Source: Acorus gramineus
Taxonomy: Eukaryota > Streptophyta > Magnoliopsida > Acorales > Acoraceae
Assembly: GCA_030737835.1 (NCBI GenBank)
Contig: JAUJYN010000017.1
Span: forward strand, 2,852,001 to 2,916,000
Length of the DNA: 64,000 bases
Direction: 5' to 3'
Shown here: piece by piece, positions 1 through 12,648 of the stretch
Layout: the number at the start of each line of letters is the position of its first letter
Numbering within the stretch: the stretch's first letter is position 1
Notes under the pieces: model-generated
Database searches by the model: none
Seen by the model: the letters and a program-made list of their open reading frames with translations, nothing else
What the model was told of the DNA's origin: nothing
Translations under genes and position numbers: made by a program

Positions 1-685
1 AGCCTTACTTAGCTGAAAATCAGGGGCAAAAAGGGAGCATGAGAGGGAGCCTAAGAGAAGGGAATCAATCAACCACTACAACAACACACATACACACCTT
101 TGTGTGTCCCTTCTCCTTCACTACTCCTCTTTGTGCTTGTTTCTTCTCCTTCTTTTTCTTCAAAACACACACAAACACACACAATCAAGAGGGAGAGGGA
201 GGCGTGAGAGGTGGTGAAAGAGAGAGAGAGAAATAAATTTTTTCTCAAATGGGGGGGGGGGGTGGGGATGAGTAGGGAAAAAGGGGGTGGTGAACCTAAG
301 TTAAACTCACCCATACACATCAAAAATAACCAAAGTTTTCTTACCAATTAAGCAAGAGGGGATGAGATTACCCAAGGTAACCATAACCACCAAAATATCC
401 CAACACTATTCCACCAAACAAACCAGAAACGATCGAAACCCGGATACGATTCAGAATTGCATAATTTTTAAAACGTTACTGGAATTCGATGAAATTTTTA
501 TGAGTAGTACAAAATGGTACCAGGACTCATAATATGCAGTTAGATTTTCAATCGGAGTACTCGAACTCACATAGATACCTAAAAGTCCAAAATTTTAGCG
601 GCTCCGATCGAAAAAAAAAAATTGGAAAATGGCCAGAAATGACCCAAATGTGACCAATAGGCTAAAAAGTGACACATATATTACA
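1..685 (-). mobile_element. Tekay/Del-like LTR, partial (cut by window edge)
   Basis: This is the U3-side end of a long Ty3/gypsy LTR read on the minus strand. The plus-strand right edge ends ...CACATATATTACA, the complement of an LTR start of the type TGTAATATATGTG. It is followed at once by a pyrimidine run (686-698) that is the polypurine tract on the minus strand. The stretch at 420-680 matches the U3 of the copies ending at 7623, 45280, 55681 and 62136, including a 'gctccgatcg' block. The left part, rich in (CA)n and (GA)n, matches the leader region of the copy at 4147-7623. The rest of the LTR lies outside the window. It is a fossil, and no coding capacity is expected in an LTR. Confidence 0.8.
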
Positions 686-808
686 TTCTTCCCCCTTAGG
701 AAATTTTGTCCACAAAATTTAATACAAAAACATCTTGGAAGGGAAAAGATGTGGATATGCGCCACGCATGGCGTCCTCGTGCTCCCAAGTGGGCTCGGCA
801 CCAGAACA
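686..808 (-). mobile_element. Internal remnant of a chromovirus: PPT and integrase chromodomain tail
   Basis: Directly inside the LTR edge lies a polypurine tract, then a short minus-strand stretch reading like the C-terminus of a chromovirus integrase chromodomain. The pattern is W-E-x-E-D-x-M-R, then YPHLF, at about 725-800. That tail is typical of Tekay/Del-lineage Ty3/gypsy elements and supports the lineage call for all the long LTRs in the window. The sequence stops abruptly near 808 and continues as Tat-lineage LTR sequence, so the rest of the element was lost. It is a truncated fossil. Confidence 0.7.
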
Positions 809-838
809 TACTTCAGGTCGGGCATCTTGTATTTTGCC

Positions 839-3659
839 TGTTATATATGTGTCACTTTTTGGCCTATTGGCAATCATTGGAGCATTTTTAGCAGTTTTAA
901 AATTTTTAGTATTTTTCGATCGGAACCGCATAATTTTGGACTGTTAGCTATCGTCCGAGTTAGAGGACTCCGATTGAAAATCTAACTGCATATTATGTGT
1001 CCTGGTGCCATTTTAAGCCACTCATGAAAATTTCATCGAATTCCGGCATCGTTTGCAAAAATTTCGCAGTTCCGGGGCGTATCCGGGTTTTTAAGTCGCG
1101 CACTATATAAAAGAAATCAAAAATAACAATCACACTATTCATCATCCCTACGACTTGCTTTTCTCTCTCCCCTCTCTCTTTTTTCTCACTTTCAAGCCTC
1201 CTAGACCCCTCAAACCAAGAAACCTAAAGCACGGGAAGTGTAGATCGGGTCCCGATCTACGCTCCGGTGTCTTCAAATCCGAGTTCCGACGATCCTAGCC
1301 TCCCCGACCTCCCCTTTTCGTCCTCTGATTTGGCCCATTTCGAAGGCCAAGCTAGATCGGGGCGTGAGAAGGCCGTTGTGAAGGGTTTCGGTGTGTGGAG
1401 AGCACCCGGTCACCTCTTCCTCCCCCTTGGTAAGCTTCTTTTTCCCGTTTTTCTTGTCTAGATGATTGCTAGGGGGGGTTTTGTGTATGGGAGGTGGTCG
1501 GCGGCAGTGGGGGTCGTCGGAGGGTGGTCGGAGGCGGTTGGAGGTGGTCGGCGGCAGTGGGAGGGGTGGTTGGAGGTGCTCGGCAGGCAGGGGCACTGTC
1601 CCGGGCAGCAGGCAGCGGCGGCAGCAGCCCAGGCCGCGCGTAGGCTGGGCGCGTGCGAGGATGCGCGCGTGCGCGCGCGGGCGTGCGTGCGCGCGGCATG
1701 CGCGCGGGTGTGCGCGGTCTGGGGCTGGCAGTGCTGGTCGTGCTGGGTATGCTGGAGGGGCTGGCAGTGCTGGCGAGTGGGCTGGTGGCCTCGGGTAGCC
1801 CAGGCGCAGGGGCTGGCAGGGCGCGCGCGTGCGTGCGCGCGAGCGTGCGCGCGGGCGTGCGCTCGGGAAGAGCTGGAGGCCAGCTAGGGAGCTGCTCGCG
1901 AGGTGATGGCCGAGCAGGGGAGGTGTGCGCGAGGCGCGGTGGGGCAGGCGAGGTGTCCGCGAGGTGCTGGTCGAGCAGGGCAGTGCGCGCGAGGCGTGTC
2001 CAGGCGGCGGGCAGAGGGTCCGGCGGTGCGCGGGGTGCGCGGCCTGAAGCGCGGCGGTGCACCCGGGCGGTCGGGTGGGCCGTGCGGGTGGTTGCCGAGG
2101 GTGTTGGGTGTTTGTTGTGGGTTTTGGGTATTTATTGTGTATTATTGGATAATTGTGGATTTATTCTAACCAGTTAATACCCTGTCTTGCAGATCTCGAC
2201 GGACGGTCGCGCGTCGACCCGTTTCCCGGTGAGTGGGACAACCCAACCCAGTGTGGGAGGCGCTACATGCTTTGGGCGTGTACCGTCCTCCCCTGGGGCT
2301 TATAGTTAGTATTAACTGCGTGATATAATCCATGTATGCATGATGTGTGTGTAGAATTGCATGCCACCCTAGATTGTGTGATAGGGACTTGCACCCTTAG
2401 GATTATGCATGAGCCATGCATCCTGCCACCTCGCTATCATGCTAAGAAAGCCTGACCTGTGCATGCGTCCTATTAGTTTGGTTTATTTAATTAAATGCGA
2501 ACTGTAATAATAGATAGCATGCTTAGGGAATATAAGGGGGGCCTTGCGAGGTTAACATTGAGACCCGGGTTAGGGTACTCCGTGTTCCTCGTTTGGTTGT
2601 CGGATGTCCTACATCGGGACCTCAGGTTATCCTCCCAAGGTCTCTTTTCCCCATATTGGCTTATTTATTTCCCCGCATCCTGGTTATGCGCGCTGGTGGA
2701 ATTCTGAGGAATTCGAGACATTAGAGTCGTAGAGATGTGCTGTCAGCGGATCAGAGTGGATCATATGCGATGGATAGGCTGTTCTGTTCCCCTTGTCGAA
2801 TCCGTGTAGAGACTACCTCGGCGTTAGACAGGTTGTCCCGTGCAGGGGCTCCCACTAGTAGGCGCCTCCTGATTTGGTGAAGGACTGTGCTGAACATGGG
2901 AGTGGCCAAACAACCACGGAGTGAGGAGAGACTACCGGTGGACCAAGGGTAACCAACAGCCTAGTCAGTCCCAAGAGCCTAGGTCACCTGCTGAGAGGTG
3001 AGGGTGAGGGTATGGTGGGCCGGCGATGCGACGACCCACAGGATTATGTATGGATGATTATCAACCCACTAAGTCCCAACATCCTAGGTCACCTGTTGAG
3101 GGTGAGGGTGAGGGTGAGGGTATGGGTTCGGCGATGAACGAACCCCCGGATCGTGATACTATGCCACTTGTGGCTTATGAATTGCTTAAATGTGGTTAAT
3201 ATGAACTGTATGCATGGGTTGTGCTATTCACTGAGCGTGTGGCTCACCCCTCACATATTGTCTTTTCAGTGATCTCTGAGGGAGGAGCTTCCCGAGCGAC
3301 TACACCAGCAGAGGGTAGCGCCGCGTCCCACGAGTTTTGAGGCCATCAGCACCCTTCTTTCTGTTGTACGTATATGTTCTGTGCTTGGGCACATAGTTGG
3401 ATTATGTTTGGGATGTTATTTGTGTATATATGGGCATGTTGGCTCTCACAGGACTTATGATTATGTATCGAGTCTGTAGTATGTTTTGACTACAGACTCA
3501 GTCTTTTAGCTTCCGCATTTGGTGTATATATTATGTCAGCCCTGCTTTTTACCTGTGTTGTCATTTTAGTTGTTGTTTGTGGTATATTATTGAACTCTTG
3601 TTACTGATATCATATATACACTTGCCGCGTCCCGGGGACGGCCGCCCTGGGGCGTGACA
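839..3659 (+). mobile_element. Solo Tekay-like LTR, TSD TTGCC
   Basis: A complete 2.82 kb LTR runs from TGTTATATATGTG to ...GGGGCGTGACA. It is flanked by the perfect 5 bp duplication TTGCC at 834-838 and 3660-3664, with no internal region, so it is a solo LTR left by recombination between two LTRs. It carries a TATA box (TATATAAAAG, 1104-1113), a CT-rich leader, a strong 5' splice-like site (GTAAGC at 1430), a CpG-rich island (about 1590-2100), a 3' splice-like site (TTGCAG ending 2192), a 36 nt block, GTGAGT at 2229, and TTTTCAG ending 3269. (GGGTGA)n runs lie near 3000-3122. It sits in the 3' LTR of element B. The unoccupied version of the same site is seen at about 25350-25362. Confidence 0.93.
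2193..2228 (+). other. Microexon-like block in LTR 839-3659
   Basis: This is a 36 nt block between a strong 3' splice-like site (pyrimidines, then TTGCAG) and a strong 5' splice-like site (GTGAGTGGG). It begins ATCTCGACGGACGGTC. The same block, with the same flanks, is found in several other LTRs in the window. Splicing is inferred from sequence only. Confidence 0.5.
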
Positions 3660-3664
3660 TTGCC

Positions 3665-3895
3665 GTCTTGACTCAACCGGGCAGTGTTAAGTATCCGACT
3701 TGACCTGGTCGGGCACTATCATTTGCCCGACCTGACAGGGAAGATGGGCCCGTTTAACCGCGTAGGGGAATTTGGGCCCATGGACTTTCTCAACCTTGAT
3801 TTCCTTTTAATCATCATGGGCTAATCCACACTTAATTGCCGTACTTATGCAATCTTATTTCTTATTCCATTTTGTGATAAATTCGGTCTCCTACA
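3665..3895 (-). mobile_element. Remnant of the 3' LTR of element B (with 809-838)
   Basis: This stretch, together with 809-838 on the other side of the solo LTR, matches 25321-25585, the end of the 5' LTR of element B. The shared part includes 'gggcagtgttaagt' and the edge ...TCTCCTACA. Similarity stops exactly at 3895/25585, which fixes the LTR boundary (TGTAGGAGA on the minus strand). Just beyond it, 3896-3915 is pyrimidine-rich and so reads as a polypurine tract on the minus strand, as expected upstream of a 3' LTR. Confidence 0.75.
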
Positions 3896-4146
3896 ATGCT
3901 TCCTTCTTTTGGTCTCTTGATTACTTGGGAGTCCAGAAGAACCGATCTTCAGGAGACCTGATCGACCAGCTCACAAGCTTGTCCGACAAGCTTTCTGGGT
4001 CGATTGGCTTTGGACCTTGGGTCTGATGATCTGTCTGTGTGACACTTGTCACTTCTTTATGTGTTTTCCTAATTAAATGCCACCTAAGAGATGACTATGA
4101 AATTCAATTTTGCCACCTCATTTTCCCAAACGATCGGAGAGGTTTA
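3896..4146 (-). mobile_element. Non-coding 3' end of the internal region of element B
   Basis: About 250 bp lie between the 3' LTR remnant of element B and the next nested LTR. The first 20 bases form the likely polypurine tract (minus strand). I recognise no protein domain in the rest. By position it is the untranslated tail between pol and the 3' LTR, and the nested LTR beginning at 4147 cuts it short. Confidence 0.5.
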
Positions 4147-7100
4147 TGTCACACCCCAGGGCGGCCGTCCCCGAGGCGTGGCAAAAATGAAGTACCAGCT
4201 ATAAAGTACAAGAGGTCAATAATGACTTCCAATAAACAACACACAAGCTGGCAAACCAACGATAACTGATAACTCAACTGAAAAATGGAAGCATAAGATA
4301 TCAACAATGTCTGTAAACCAAAAACATTATTACAGACTCGAATACACAATCACTGTCCTGTGAGAGCCAAGTCTAGTCCAAATAAAATACAACCTGTGCC
4401 ACATGCACGATTTACAATACATAAAATGACTCTAAGACTGCTGACAGCCTCGCACTCGCCACCCATCGGAAGAACGCTCCACGCCCATAAGACCACGCCA
4501 CAGGGAAGCTCCAGCTCCACGCCCAACACTGCCCCTGAAAAGAAACAGTATGCGAGGGGTGAGCTACAAGCTCAGTGAGTGGCTGGAAACCAATCACCAA
4601 TACAACAATTCAATACTAAAGCAATTTCCTTTCAAGGAAAACATGGGTAGAAACCCAATGGATAACAAGGTCACACGGCGGCGTGACCAACCTCACCCTC
4701 ACCCTCACTCCCGGAGGAAGACTCTTGGGACTTTTGGGTGAGACCATATCATTGGTCAAAGAGACGCGGAATTACTGGTCCACACAACACTATTGGATCA
4801 CCAACCTCACCCTCACCCTCACTCCCAGAGGGAGACTCTTGGGACTCTTGGGGAGAGACCATACCGTTGGTCGAAGAGACCCGGAATTACTGGTCTTCAC
4901 AACACTACTGGATTATCAACATCGAGATAAATGCCCAACGATGTCTTTGAACATCGATACGCAACCAGACCCAACAACTATGGAAACGGACGAACAACGA
5001 ATGGGTCACGCGGCGATGTGTCTTCACCTCATCCTCACCCTCACCCTTTAGAGGTGACATAGGACTTTTGGAAGAGACTTAGACTGCTCTACACCCTTGG
5101 TCCACCGGTAGCCCTTTCCCCACGTAGCCTCTACCTGGTATACTCCCACGATCAGTACGCTTTCGAACGCATCGGTGGTACCTACGGATGGGAGCCCTCT
5201 GTCAAGACAGCTTTTCCAACGCCGGGGAGTTCCTACATCGGATCCAACGAAGGGGAGAACGATTTCACGCTCGCAATATCATTCGTTAGCCCTCTCTCGG
5301 GTAGCCTCTACCTGGTATACTCCCACGATCAGTACGCTTTCGAATGCATCGGTGGTACCTACGGATGGGAGCCCTCTGTCAGGACAGCTACAACCCGGGC
5401 CGCTTCAACACAGACGACATTGGGAGGAAACACTCCATGTTCGCAAAGCGAACCCAATGGAAAAACAACTACTCTCGATAATCACATATCGATGATATCG
5501 AATACTATTGCGTCGCTCGGACACAAGGGGGGTTGCCTCTGCTCTCACGTAGAAATAATCCCAAGGAACATAACCCAACAGGCGGTTCATATACACGCCT
5601 AGCACGGGTAGGCCTAGCTTAATGCCACAACTACCGGCTTAACAAAACCGATAAGATAATGAATTCTCTTGAATTCCAAACGAGTGCATCGCTCGGATGC
5701 ACGGGGCGATTACATTGCTAGCGCTCTAACTAATAAGGTACAACCCGACAACGGGTCATACCCACACCTATTTCAGATAGGCCTAATCAGTTTTTAACAT
5801 TCGCATATATATATCCAGGAGAATTATATCTAGTTAAGTACATGAACTACATGCACGAATACCTATCAAATAATTATAGGGATACTCCCTAACATGGATT
5901 TACATCATAAACAACAAATCATACAACATGCATACATGGTCATTACTTAAGCATGCGTTGGATATCACCAACTTAAAGGTAAGGGTCAAGCGCAATCTTG
6001 CGCACTAACAAGTGCATGCCAATATTCCAAACGAACCTGAGTCGAATAGGAAATCACATCCACTTACTCAGTTTGTGTAGAGGGAGAGGGCGAGAGAGAG
6101 ATCATCATCTCTTGAAGTTGGTCATAGCTTTGGCCCATTAGCATGGGCGCAACAACTACACCATGCCCTCGTGTCTTATCACAAGGGAATATTAGGCAGG
6201 TGCCTGTTATTAACCCAGACTTAATCATGCTGGATATTCCAATTAATATGGTGGGAGTAGTATTACAATACTACCTAAGGCATGCCATATTCTATACATC
6301 CATACACATTATAACACTTAGAAATTACTAGAAATGCCAAAGACTTAGACATGCAGACATACGGGCTCACACGCATGCGAGCACGCGCATACGCACGCAT
6401 GCCCGAGTGCCCCAGCACCTACTCGAGCCCCTGGGCAGCCCCGCGCATGCCCCAGCTCGTGCATGCACCCGCGCGCGTGCACTGGCACCCTGCCACATGC
6501 CCAGGCGCTCTCAGACAACCTGCGCCGCACGCGCGCACGCTCACACGCGCCCTTGCATACTCGCGCGCATGACCTGCGCGCACCGCGCGCGCTACCAGTG
6601 CCCGCGCGCTTACTCAACGCGCACCCGCGCACCCACGCGCACACGCCCGCGCCCACCTACGCCTTTCTGCGCGCGCGTCTGCGAGCACACGCGTGCGGAC
6701 AAACCCGCGCGCGCGCCCAGCACTCCCCAACCCTCCCCCCTTGCCCCCACATGCACCCAACTCAAAACACCTCACATGCATGCCCTCCCAAACACCCTAA
6801 CATGCATAAAAACCAATAAAGAAGAGGGAAAACTCACCAAAAGAGAGGGGGAGGGAAGGGGGAGATGTAAGGGCTCGCAAGCGCACCATTGACCACCTCG
6901 ACCACCACCACCTCTACCACCATCTATGCTTCTTTTCTTCATGGCTGAACCAAAGGGGAGGGGAAAGAAAATAAGGGGATCCACCATGGGAGGAGGAGAG
7001 GGAGGAGAAACAATCAACAATACAATGCATGCACACACACTCACCTAGTCTTGCACTTGCATTTCCTCTTCTTGCTCCATCTTCTTCTCCTTGGCATTTC

Positions 7101-7623
7101 ATCAAACACATGGGGGATGTGTGTGAAAGAGAGAAAGAGAGCCAAAGGGAGGGAGACGTAGGGAGTGGGAGAGAGAGAGAGAGATTTTTCTCACTTTGGG
7201 GGGGGGGGTGAGAACAAGATTGGGAGAGGGGGTGAATCTAAGCCTATTCTCACCCTCTAACAAACAAAATAACCAAGTGGTTGCTTCACCACTAAGCAAA
7301 GGGGGTAAGGTTACCCAAGGTCACTACATCCCCAAAATATCTCACACTATTCAACCAACCAGGAACTCTCAAAACCTGGATACGGTTCGGAACTGCATAT
7401 TTTTCAAAACGTTACAGGAATTCGATGAAATTTTTATGGGTAGTACCAAATAGTACCAGAACCCATAATTTGCAGTTAGATTTTCAATCAGAGTACTCTA
7501 ACTCCTGCAGGTGGCTAAAAGCCAAAATTTTAGCGACTCCGATCGAAAAAATTAAAAGGCCCTGAATGACCCAGAAGTGACCAAGGCTTAACCAAAATGG
7601 CTCCAAATGACATAGGCATAACA
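4147..7623 (-). mobile_element. Tekay-like LTR (3' LTR of a truncated element)
   Basis: A 3.48 kb LTR on the minus strand runs in plus-strand order from TGTCACACCCC at 4147 to ...GGCATAACA at 7623. A polypurine tract (pyrimidines at 7624-7634 on the plus strand) and internal coding remnants follow, so this is a 3' LTR rather than a solo. Its CpG-rich alternating island is at about 6345-6720. Modules at 4680-5600 repeat the 'accctcaccctcac' and 'gtagcctctacctgg' blocks found in other copies. The closest relative in the window is 12649-16147 on the other strand. The region that would hold the microexon-like block is missing here. No matching 5' LTR is present, so the element is a truncated fossil. 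Confidence 0.85.
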
Positions 7624-10020
7624 TTCTCCCCCCCTTATAAAATTTAGTCCTCGAAATTTAAGGAAACCCAAAGGGAAGACCGAATGTAGCAAGTATCACG
7701 CATAGACCTTTTGCTTCCAAGTGGTCTATGCACCAGACTAGTGCTACCGACACACTCTAATGAAAGGAACGGTCTTAGCGTGGAGCCACTTCTCATGCTG
7801 GTCCTTGACCTCGATCCACTGCTCCACGAATGACAAATCCAACTCGAGAATGAGACAGTCGAACGGAATGACTGAGCAGGATCGTGGACATAATGCCTCA
7901 GCCATGAGACAAGGACGACGTCGTGGGCATGAGCCAGTTGTGGGGGAAAGGCTACATGACAAGCCACCTCCCCAATCCACTCAAAGATGAGAACCGGTCC
8001 GATGAAGGGCCAACTCAGCTTGCCCCGAACGTCGAAGCGGAGGGTGCCCTTAAACCCGGACACCTTCAGGAAAACATGGTCGCCAAACCCGAAGGTAAGC
8101 TCCTGGCGACGATGACCTGCGTAGCCCTTCTATCGGTTCTGGGAGGTGCAGATGCACACATGAACCAACCTGGCCACTGCAAGGTCAAATAAATAACTTG
8201 TGGCCCCTCCAACTGGCGCTCCTCAACCGTCCCAACACAAGGGAGGTATAAAACTGCGCCTGTAGAGTGCCTTTTTTTTCAGGTCCATCTGGATGCTCGA
8301 ATGGCAGTCGTCTTGCAGGCATACCCCAACAAATGGGTGGTGCCTCACCCAACTGCCCTTATCATCGAGCACGCAGGCATTTAGCATGTCCTCCAAGGTC
8401 TAAATCATCCTCTTTGCCTGGCTGTCCATCGGCGATGAAACGCTATACTTAAATGGAGGCTCACGCCAAAGCCTGCCAAGGCTGCGCCACAACCTCAAAG
8501 TAACCCTCGCGTCTCAACCGAAAATAGCGCCGACCGGAGTGCCATGAAGACGAACAATCGCGAAGGTGGAAACCCACGTCAAAGCGTCCAGAGACTCAAT
8601 CAGTCGGATTTGGGAGGGAAGCGCGGACTAAGTCACTCGGTCAATGATCACCTAGACAGCGTCGCGACCCGAACATGACTTTAGCGAGCCCGCAACAATC
8701 CAAGGTAACCCACATGTCCACTAAGGAATCTCGATGGACTGACGCTTTCCAACGTGATGATTCTCGAACTTTGCCTGAGGGCATGCCAACCTGGGGAAAC
8801 AAGGTCACCCATATCGCCTTTTCATCGCACCACTAGCAATCTCAATGAAGACTACCCCAAAGTAGTCCACGGAGGACCAATAAAACTTTTGAGATCCATG
8901 AAGGCATCCAGCGCATTCGTCAACCCCGACGACAGTACTTAAAACTCGTAGTGCCCGAAACGGTCACGAAAGGCCATCTACAGGATGTCCAACTCCGGGA
9001 TCTCCAACTTGTGGTACCCTTGTGCGAAGATCGATCTAACAACAGACACTCGCTCCCAGAGCTGATCAAATAGATCATCAATTCACAGCAAGGGGTACCT
9101 GATCTTCAACCTTTATAGGAAGATCAAAACAACACCTCGAACAATTAAGTCCAAATTCTGCTCCTCGAGCATGGCTGGCGCTCATGATGACACTTACACG
9201 CTTGGTAAGCTACTCAACCGCACTTAATCCACAAGACACGCAATAAGGGGGGTCATCGAACCTCGACAATGCCTATGCGACGTCATCTATCTGATAAGGC
9301 GGTTGAGTCCCATCACGAACGTTAGCATCGCGTCTCCTCATTTGCGACCAATGTGGGGCAAAACGCGACAGTATCCACAACTGTGCTTCACATGCCGCCA
9401 GAGATAGGTCGCTCAACTATAACCATTGGAACTCCAGCATCCTGCACTCCATGGGCAGATTCATCACGGGGAGTCCACGCTCTCGACATCATCCAGTAGC
9501 ACTCTCCCGGTGTGGCCTCTACCTGGTAGCCTCCCAAGCCCACTATCTCTGCCATATGGGCGCACCAACAAGCATAGTATCTGGGAGCACCTCATAGGGC
9601 TCTGGCCTCAACCGGGCAGCTACAACGCACAATGATATATCGAAGCGACTCCAGATGCCACTATGGAACCCTGTCCACTAGCGATCGCCCACCAAGCTGC
9701 AATAGGATGCACCCAATCCCGATCGTACGCATCACCACTCGCTACAGCACCTTCCAAGTGAGAGGAAAACTCAATCATCAATAGATGCTTCAAAGGTATT
9801 CCTTGATTGGGAAAAAAAAACCTTGGGAGGGCACCATGAGGTCCCGATATAGGATATCCCGACAACCAAACAAGGAACACGGAGTACCCTAGCCCGGGTC
9901 TCAACGATGACCCCGCAAGGCCCCTTAATCCTGAGTAGGAAGACTGGAAGAAGACATCACCCCTTAATGAGCAATACGCCACATCCTCAAAACTTGAAAC
10001 TGGCGCTGAACGCGAACTCC
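7624..10020 (-). mobile_element. Internal remnant of the Tekay-like element: integrase C-terminus, chromodomain, captured LTR piece
   Basis: After the polypurine tract, the minus strand at about 7760-8100 reads like the C-terminal part of a chromovirus integrase: a G-D-H-V-F-L-K-V-S block, then K-G-x-L-R-F, then I-G-x-V-A and HDVVLVS. Chromodomain remnants follow. Similarity to pol fades between 8200 and 9700. At about 9780-9960 there is a piece of LTR sequence (the 'aaccaaacaaggaacacggagtaccc' module) inside the internal region. The same arrangement recurs in the element at 52379-62136. The stretch at 10021-10201 could not be assigned. The remnant is broken many times. Confidence 0.65.
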
Positions 10021-10201
10021 ATGGTTACTAGCAATACCGATGCACGGGAAAGAAGCTCCATTATCGACACGCAATCCATAACTTAGAAATTGTGACCAAT
10101 TCATCACTATCATACTACTGGGCTGGAATCTCCTACCCAAGCCTTAATCCCACAACAAGGGATCCAACAACTGACCCTATTCAGTCGACCCAGTCGACAA
10201 C

Positions 10202-12613
10202 TTAAGGGATCCCCGTAAAAACCCCACACACACCCCAAAAAGAACCACCTTTTTTGGAGGCCCCTGACAAACCAGAGCGACCCCACTGAAAAATGACACC
10301 GACAATGAGGACTTCCGAGGATGCAGGAGTTAGGTCGGCCAAAATGTCGGTGACTACTTGTCCTTTTATGGCACTTCTTGGGATATACTGGAGATCAAAG
10401 GGAGACAACTCGATTGCCCATTTGAGCATTCGCCCGATGATGTTAGCTTTCTTGAGGATGAGCTTGAGTGGGTAATCGGTCACTATGTTAATTAAATGAA
10501 CGACAAAGTAGTGTCTGAGCTTCTGAGAAGACATAAGTGATCTTTTCGAGTAAAGATATCTGAATTCTGGCCCGCACAAGGATTTGCTGACGTAATAAAC
10601 CGGCCATTGTTCCTTCTCATGCTCTTTTATAATAGCCAAGCTAACTGCGTGGTCAGAAGCTGCGATGTAAAGAAATAGTGGTTTACTGAGGACCGGCTTC
10701 ATTAACAGCTGCGGTGATGTGAGATACCTTTTGAGTTCTTCAAAGGCTAACTGACATTCCGAAGTCCACTCGAACTTTTCAGCCTTCCTAAGTAGCTTGA
10801 AAAATGGAAGACTTCTCTCGGTGGCCTTTGAAATAAATCGATTCAGGGCTGCCAATCGCCCAGTCAATCTCTGAACTTCCTTCCTGTTCCCTTGGGGGTT
10901 CATTTCCAATATGGCTTTGATCTGATCAGGGTTAGCTTCTATTCCACGATGTGTTGTCAAAAAGCCAAGGAATTTTCCAGACTCAACCCCGAAGGAGCAT
11001 TTGGATGGGTTAAGCTTCATGCGAAAGTTCCGGAGCACCTCAAAAGCTACCTTAAGATGCTCCAGATGATCGTCTCGCCTCTCACTTTTCACCAGCATGT
11101 CATCTATATAGACTTCAACGGTCTTCCCAATCTGTTGCTTGAACATCTTGGTGATTAGTCACTGATATGTCACCCCCTCATTCTTCAGCCCAAAGGGAAT
11201 GACCTTGTAGCAATAGTTGCCCATTGGGGTGATGAATGATGCCTTTTCTATGTAATGTTCATACATCAGAATATGATGATATTTCGAGTATGCATTCATA
11301 AAGATCATCAGCTCGTTGCCAGAAGAGGCGTCTACTAACTGGTCAATTTTAGGAAGGGGGAAGATATCCTTCGGGCAAGCACTGTTTAGATGAGTGAAGT
11401 CGACGCAAACTCGCCACTTGTTATTCTTCTTAGGCACCACCACCGTATTGGCTACCAGTTTGGGTATCGGACTTCCCGGATGAACCCTGCAGCCAGAAAC
11501 TTCTCCACTTCTCCCTTGATTTGCCTCGGCATGAATTGGAGCTACTCTCTTCTGTCGTTGCTTGACAGGTCGTACCGCGAGAGAGATGCATAATTGATGA
11601 TAGACTACGTTTTGATTAATGCCGAGCATATCGGACGGATTCCATGCGAACACATCGATGCGCTCATGGAGTAGTTTGATCAGACTGGTTCTTTCACTTT
11701 GATTTAACGCAGTACCAACAAGGAAATACTTCTCTGGTTAGAGTGGGTTGATGGAGATTTTCTCCAGGTCTTCAACCACCCTTTCAGCAGGATCAAGTCA
11801 GGCCTCATCGGCCTTCATCCGATCCTTCAATAATTGCTATCTTTTCGGGGGTATGTCATCATCACCTCCGAGTTGCTCTTTGGCCAGAGCTTTGCCAGAA
11901 GTGGCGATGGTGTAACACCTCTTTGCAGTAGACTGGCCGCCCTGTATCTCCATAATTCCATGTGAGGTCGGGAAAAGCAACTTCTGGTGGTAAGTCAAAG
12001 GTATGGCTCTCATTGCCCCCAGCCAGGTACGGCCCATGATGGCATTGTAGGGGGAAGGGAAGTCCATGACAGTGAATACTATCATAATTGTTTCTTCTCC
12101 CACCCGTATGGGTAGAGTATCCGGCCTGCCAGGACGGCTTGGCTTCCGTTGAAAGCGATCAACGGATCCTGCATTTACTCGAGGCTAGAGGGTTTTCAGG
12201 CCCATTTTGAGATAGGGTTGTATGAACAAAATGTCAGCCGAACTTCCGGTGTTGATCAGTATCCTTTTGACGTCATAATTCGCGATGCGTAAGGTGATGA
12301 CCAGAGCGTCATTGTGCGATATGGACACATCGGTCAAATCGTCATCAGAAAAGGATATGAGTCCTAGATCTAACACCTTTGACCTTTTGGTGATTAGTCG
12401 TGCTTCAAGATCGATTTGCAAGACTTCCATATGGCCCGAGCTCCATTTTTTAGTTTGTTTGACTGACTTGGGATCCTTCGAGACTGGTAATCCTCCGCAT
12501 ATCATATTGATAACCTCGGCAGTGTGTGACGGGGTGACGGCGATTACATGCTTCTCATGCCTCTTCTCCTCTTCATTGTCTATGAACTCCTTCAGCCTCC
12601 TTCGGCAGACCAT
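10202..12613 (-). pseudogene. Element B pol: protease, reverse transcriptase, RNase H (fossil)
   Basis: On the minus strand, an aspartic-protease-like region (GSSADILF at about 12235 and YNAIMGRTWL at about 12030) precedes an RT with the Ty3/gypsy pattern: NSACPKD at about 11380, then PFGLKN near 11190, then YIDDMLVKS near 11100. RNase H-like sequence runs from about 10700 down to 10350. The closest match inside the window is element A, at 29040-29640 and 33014-34300. The wording is that of the plant Tat lineage. The gene is broken in several places. The second RNase H and the integrase expected next are absent, replaced by the chromovirus remnant to the left. Confidence 0.8.
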
Positions 12614-12648
12614 TGCTTCTAAAAACCCCTTTAATGTTCGGTAGTTCT

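Noticed and set aside
3060-3125. GGGTGA repeats as interstitial telomere DNA
   Set aside because: The plant telomere unit is TTTAGGG. These runs are a different unit and are part of a module repeated in every LTR.
8754-9635. Small open frames in 8100-9700 as separate genes
   Set aside because: The region lies between recognisable integrase remnants and a captured LTR piece, so they are chance frames in decayed pol.
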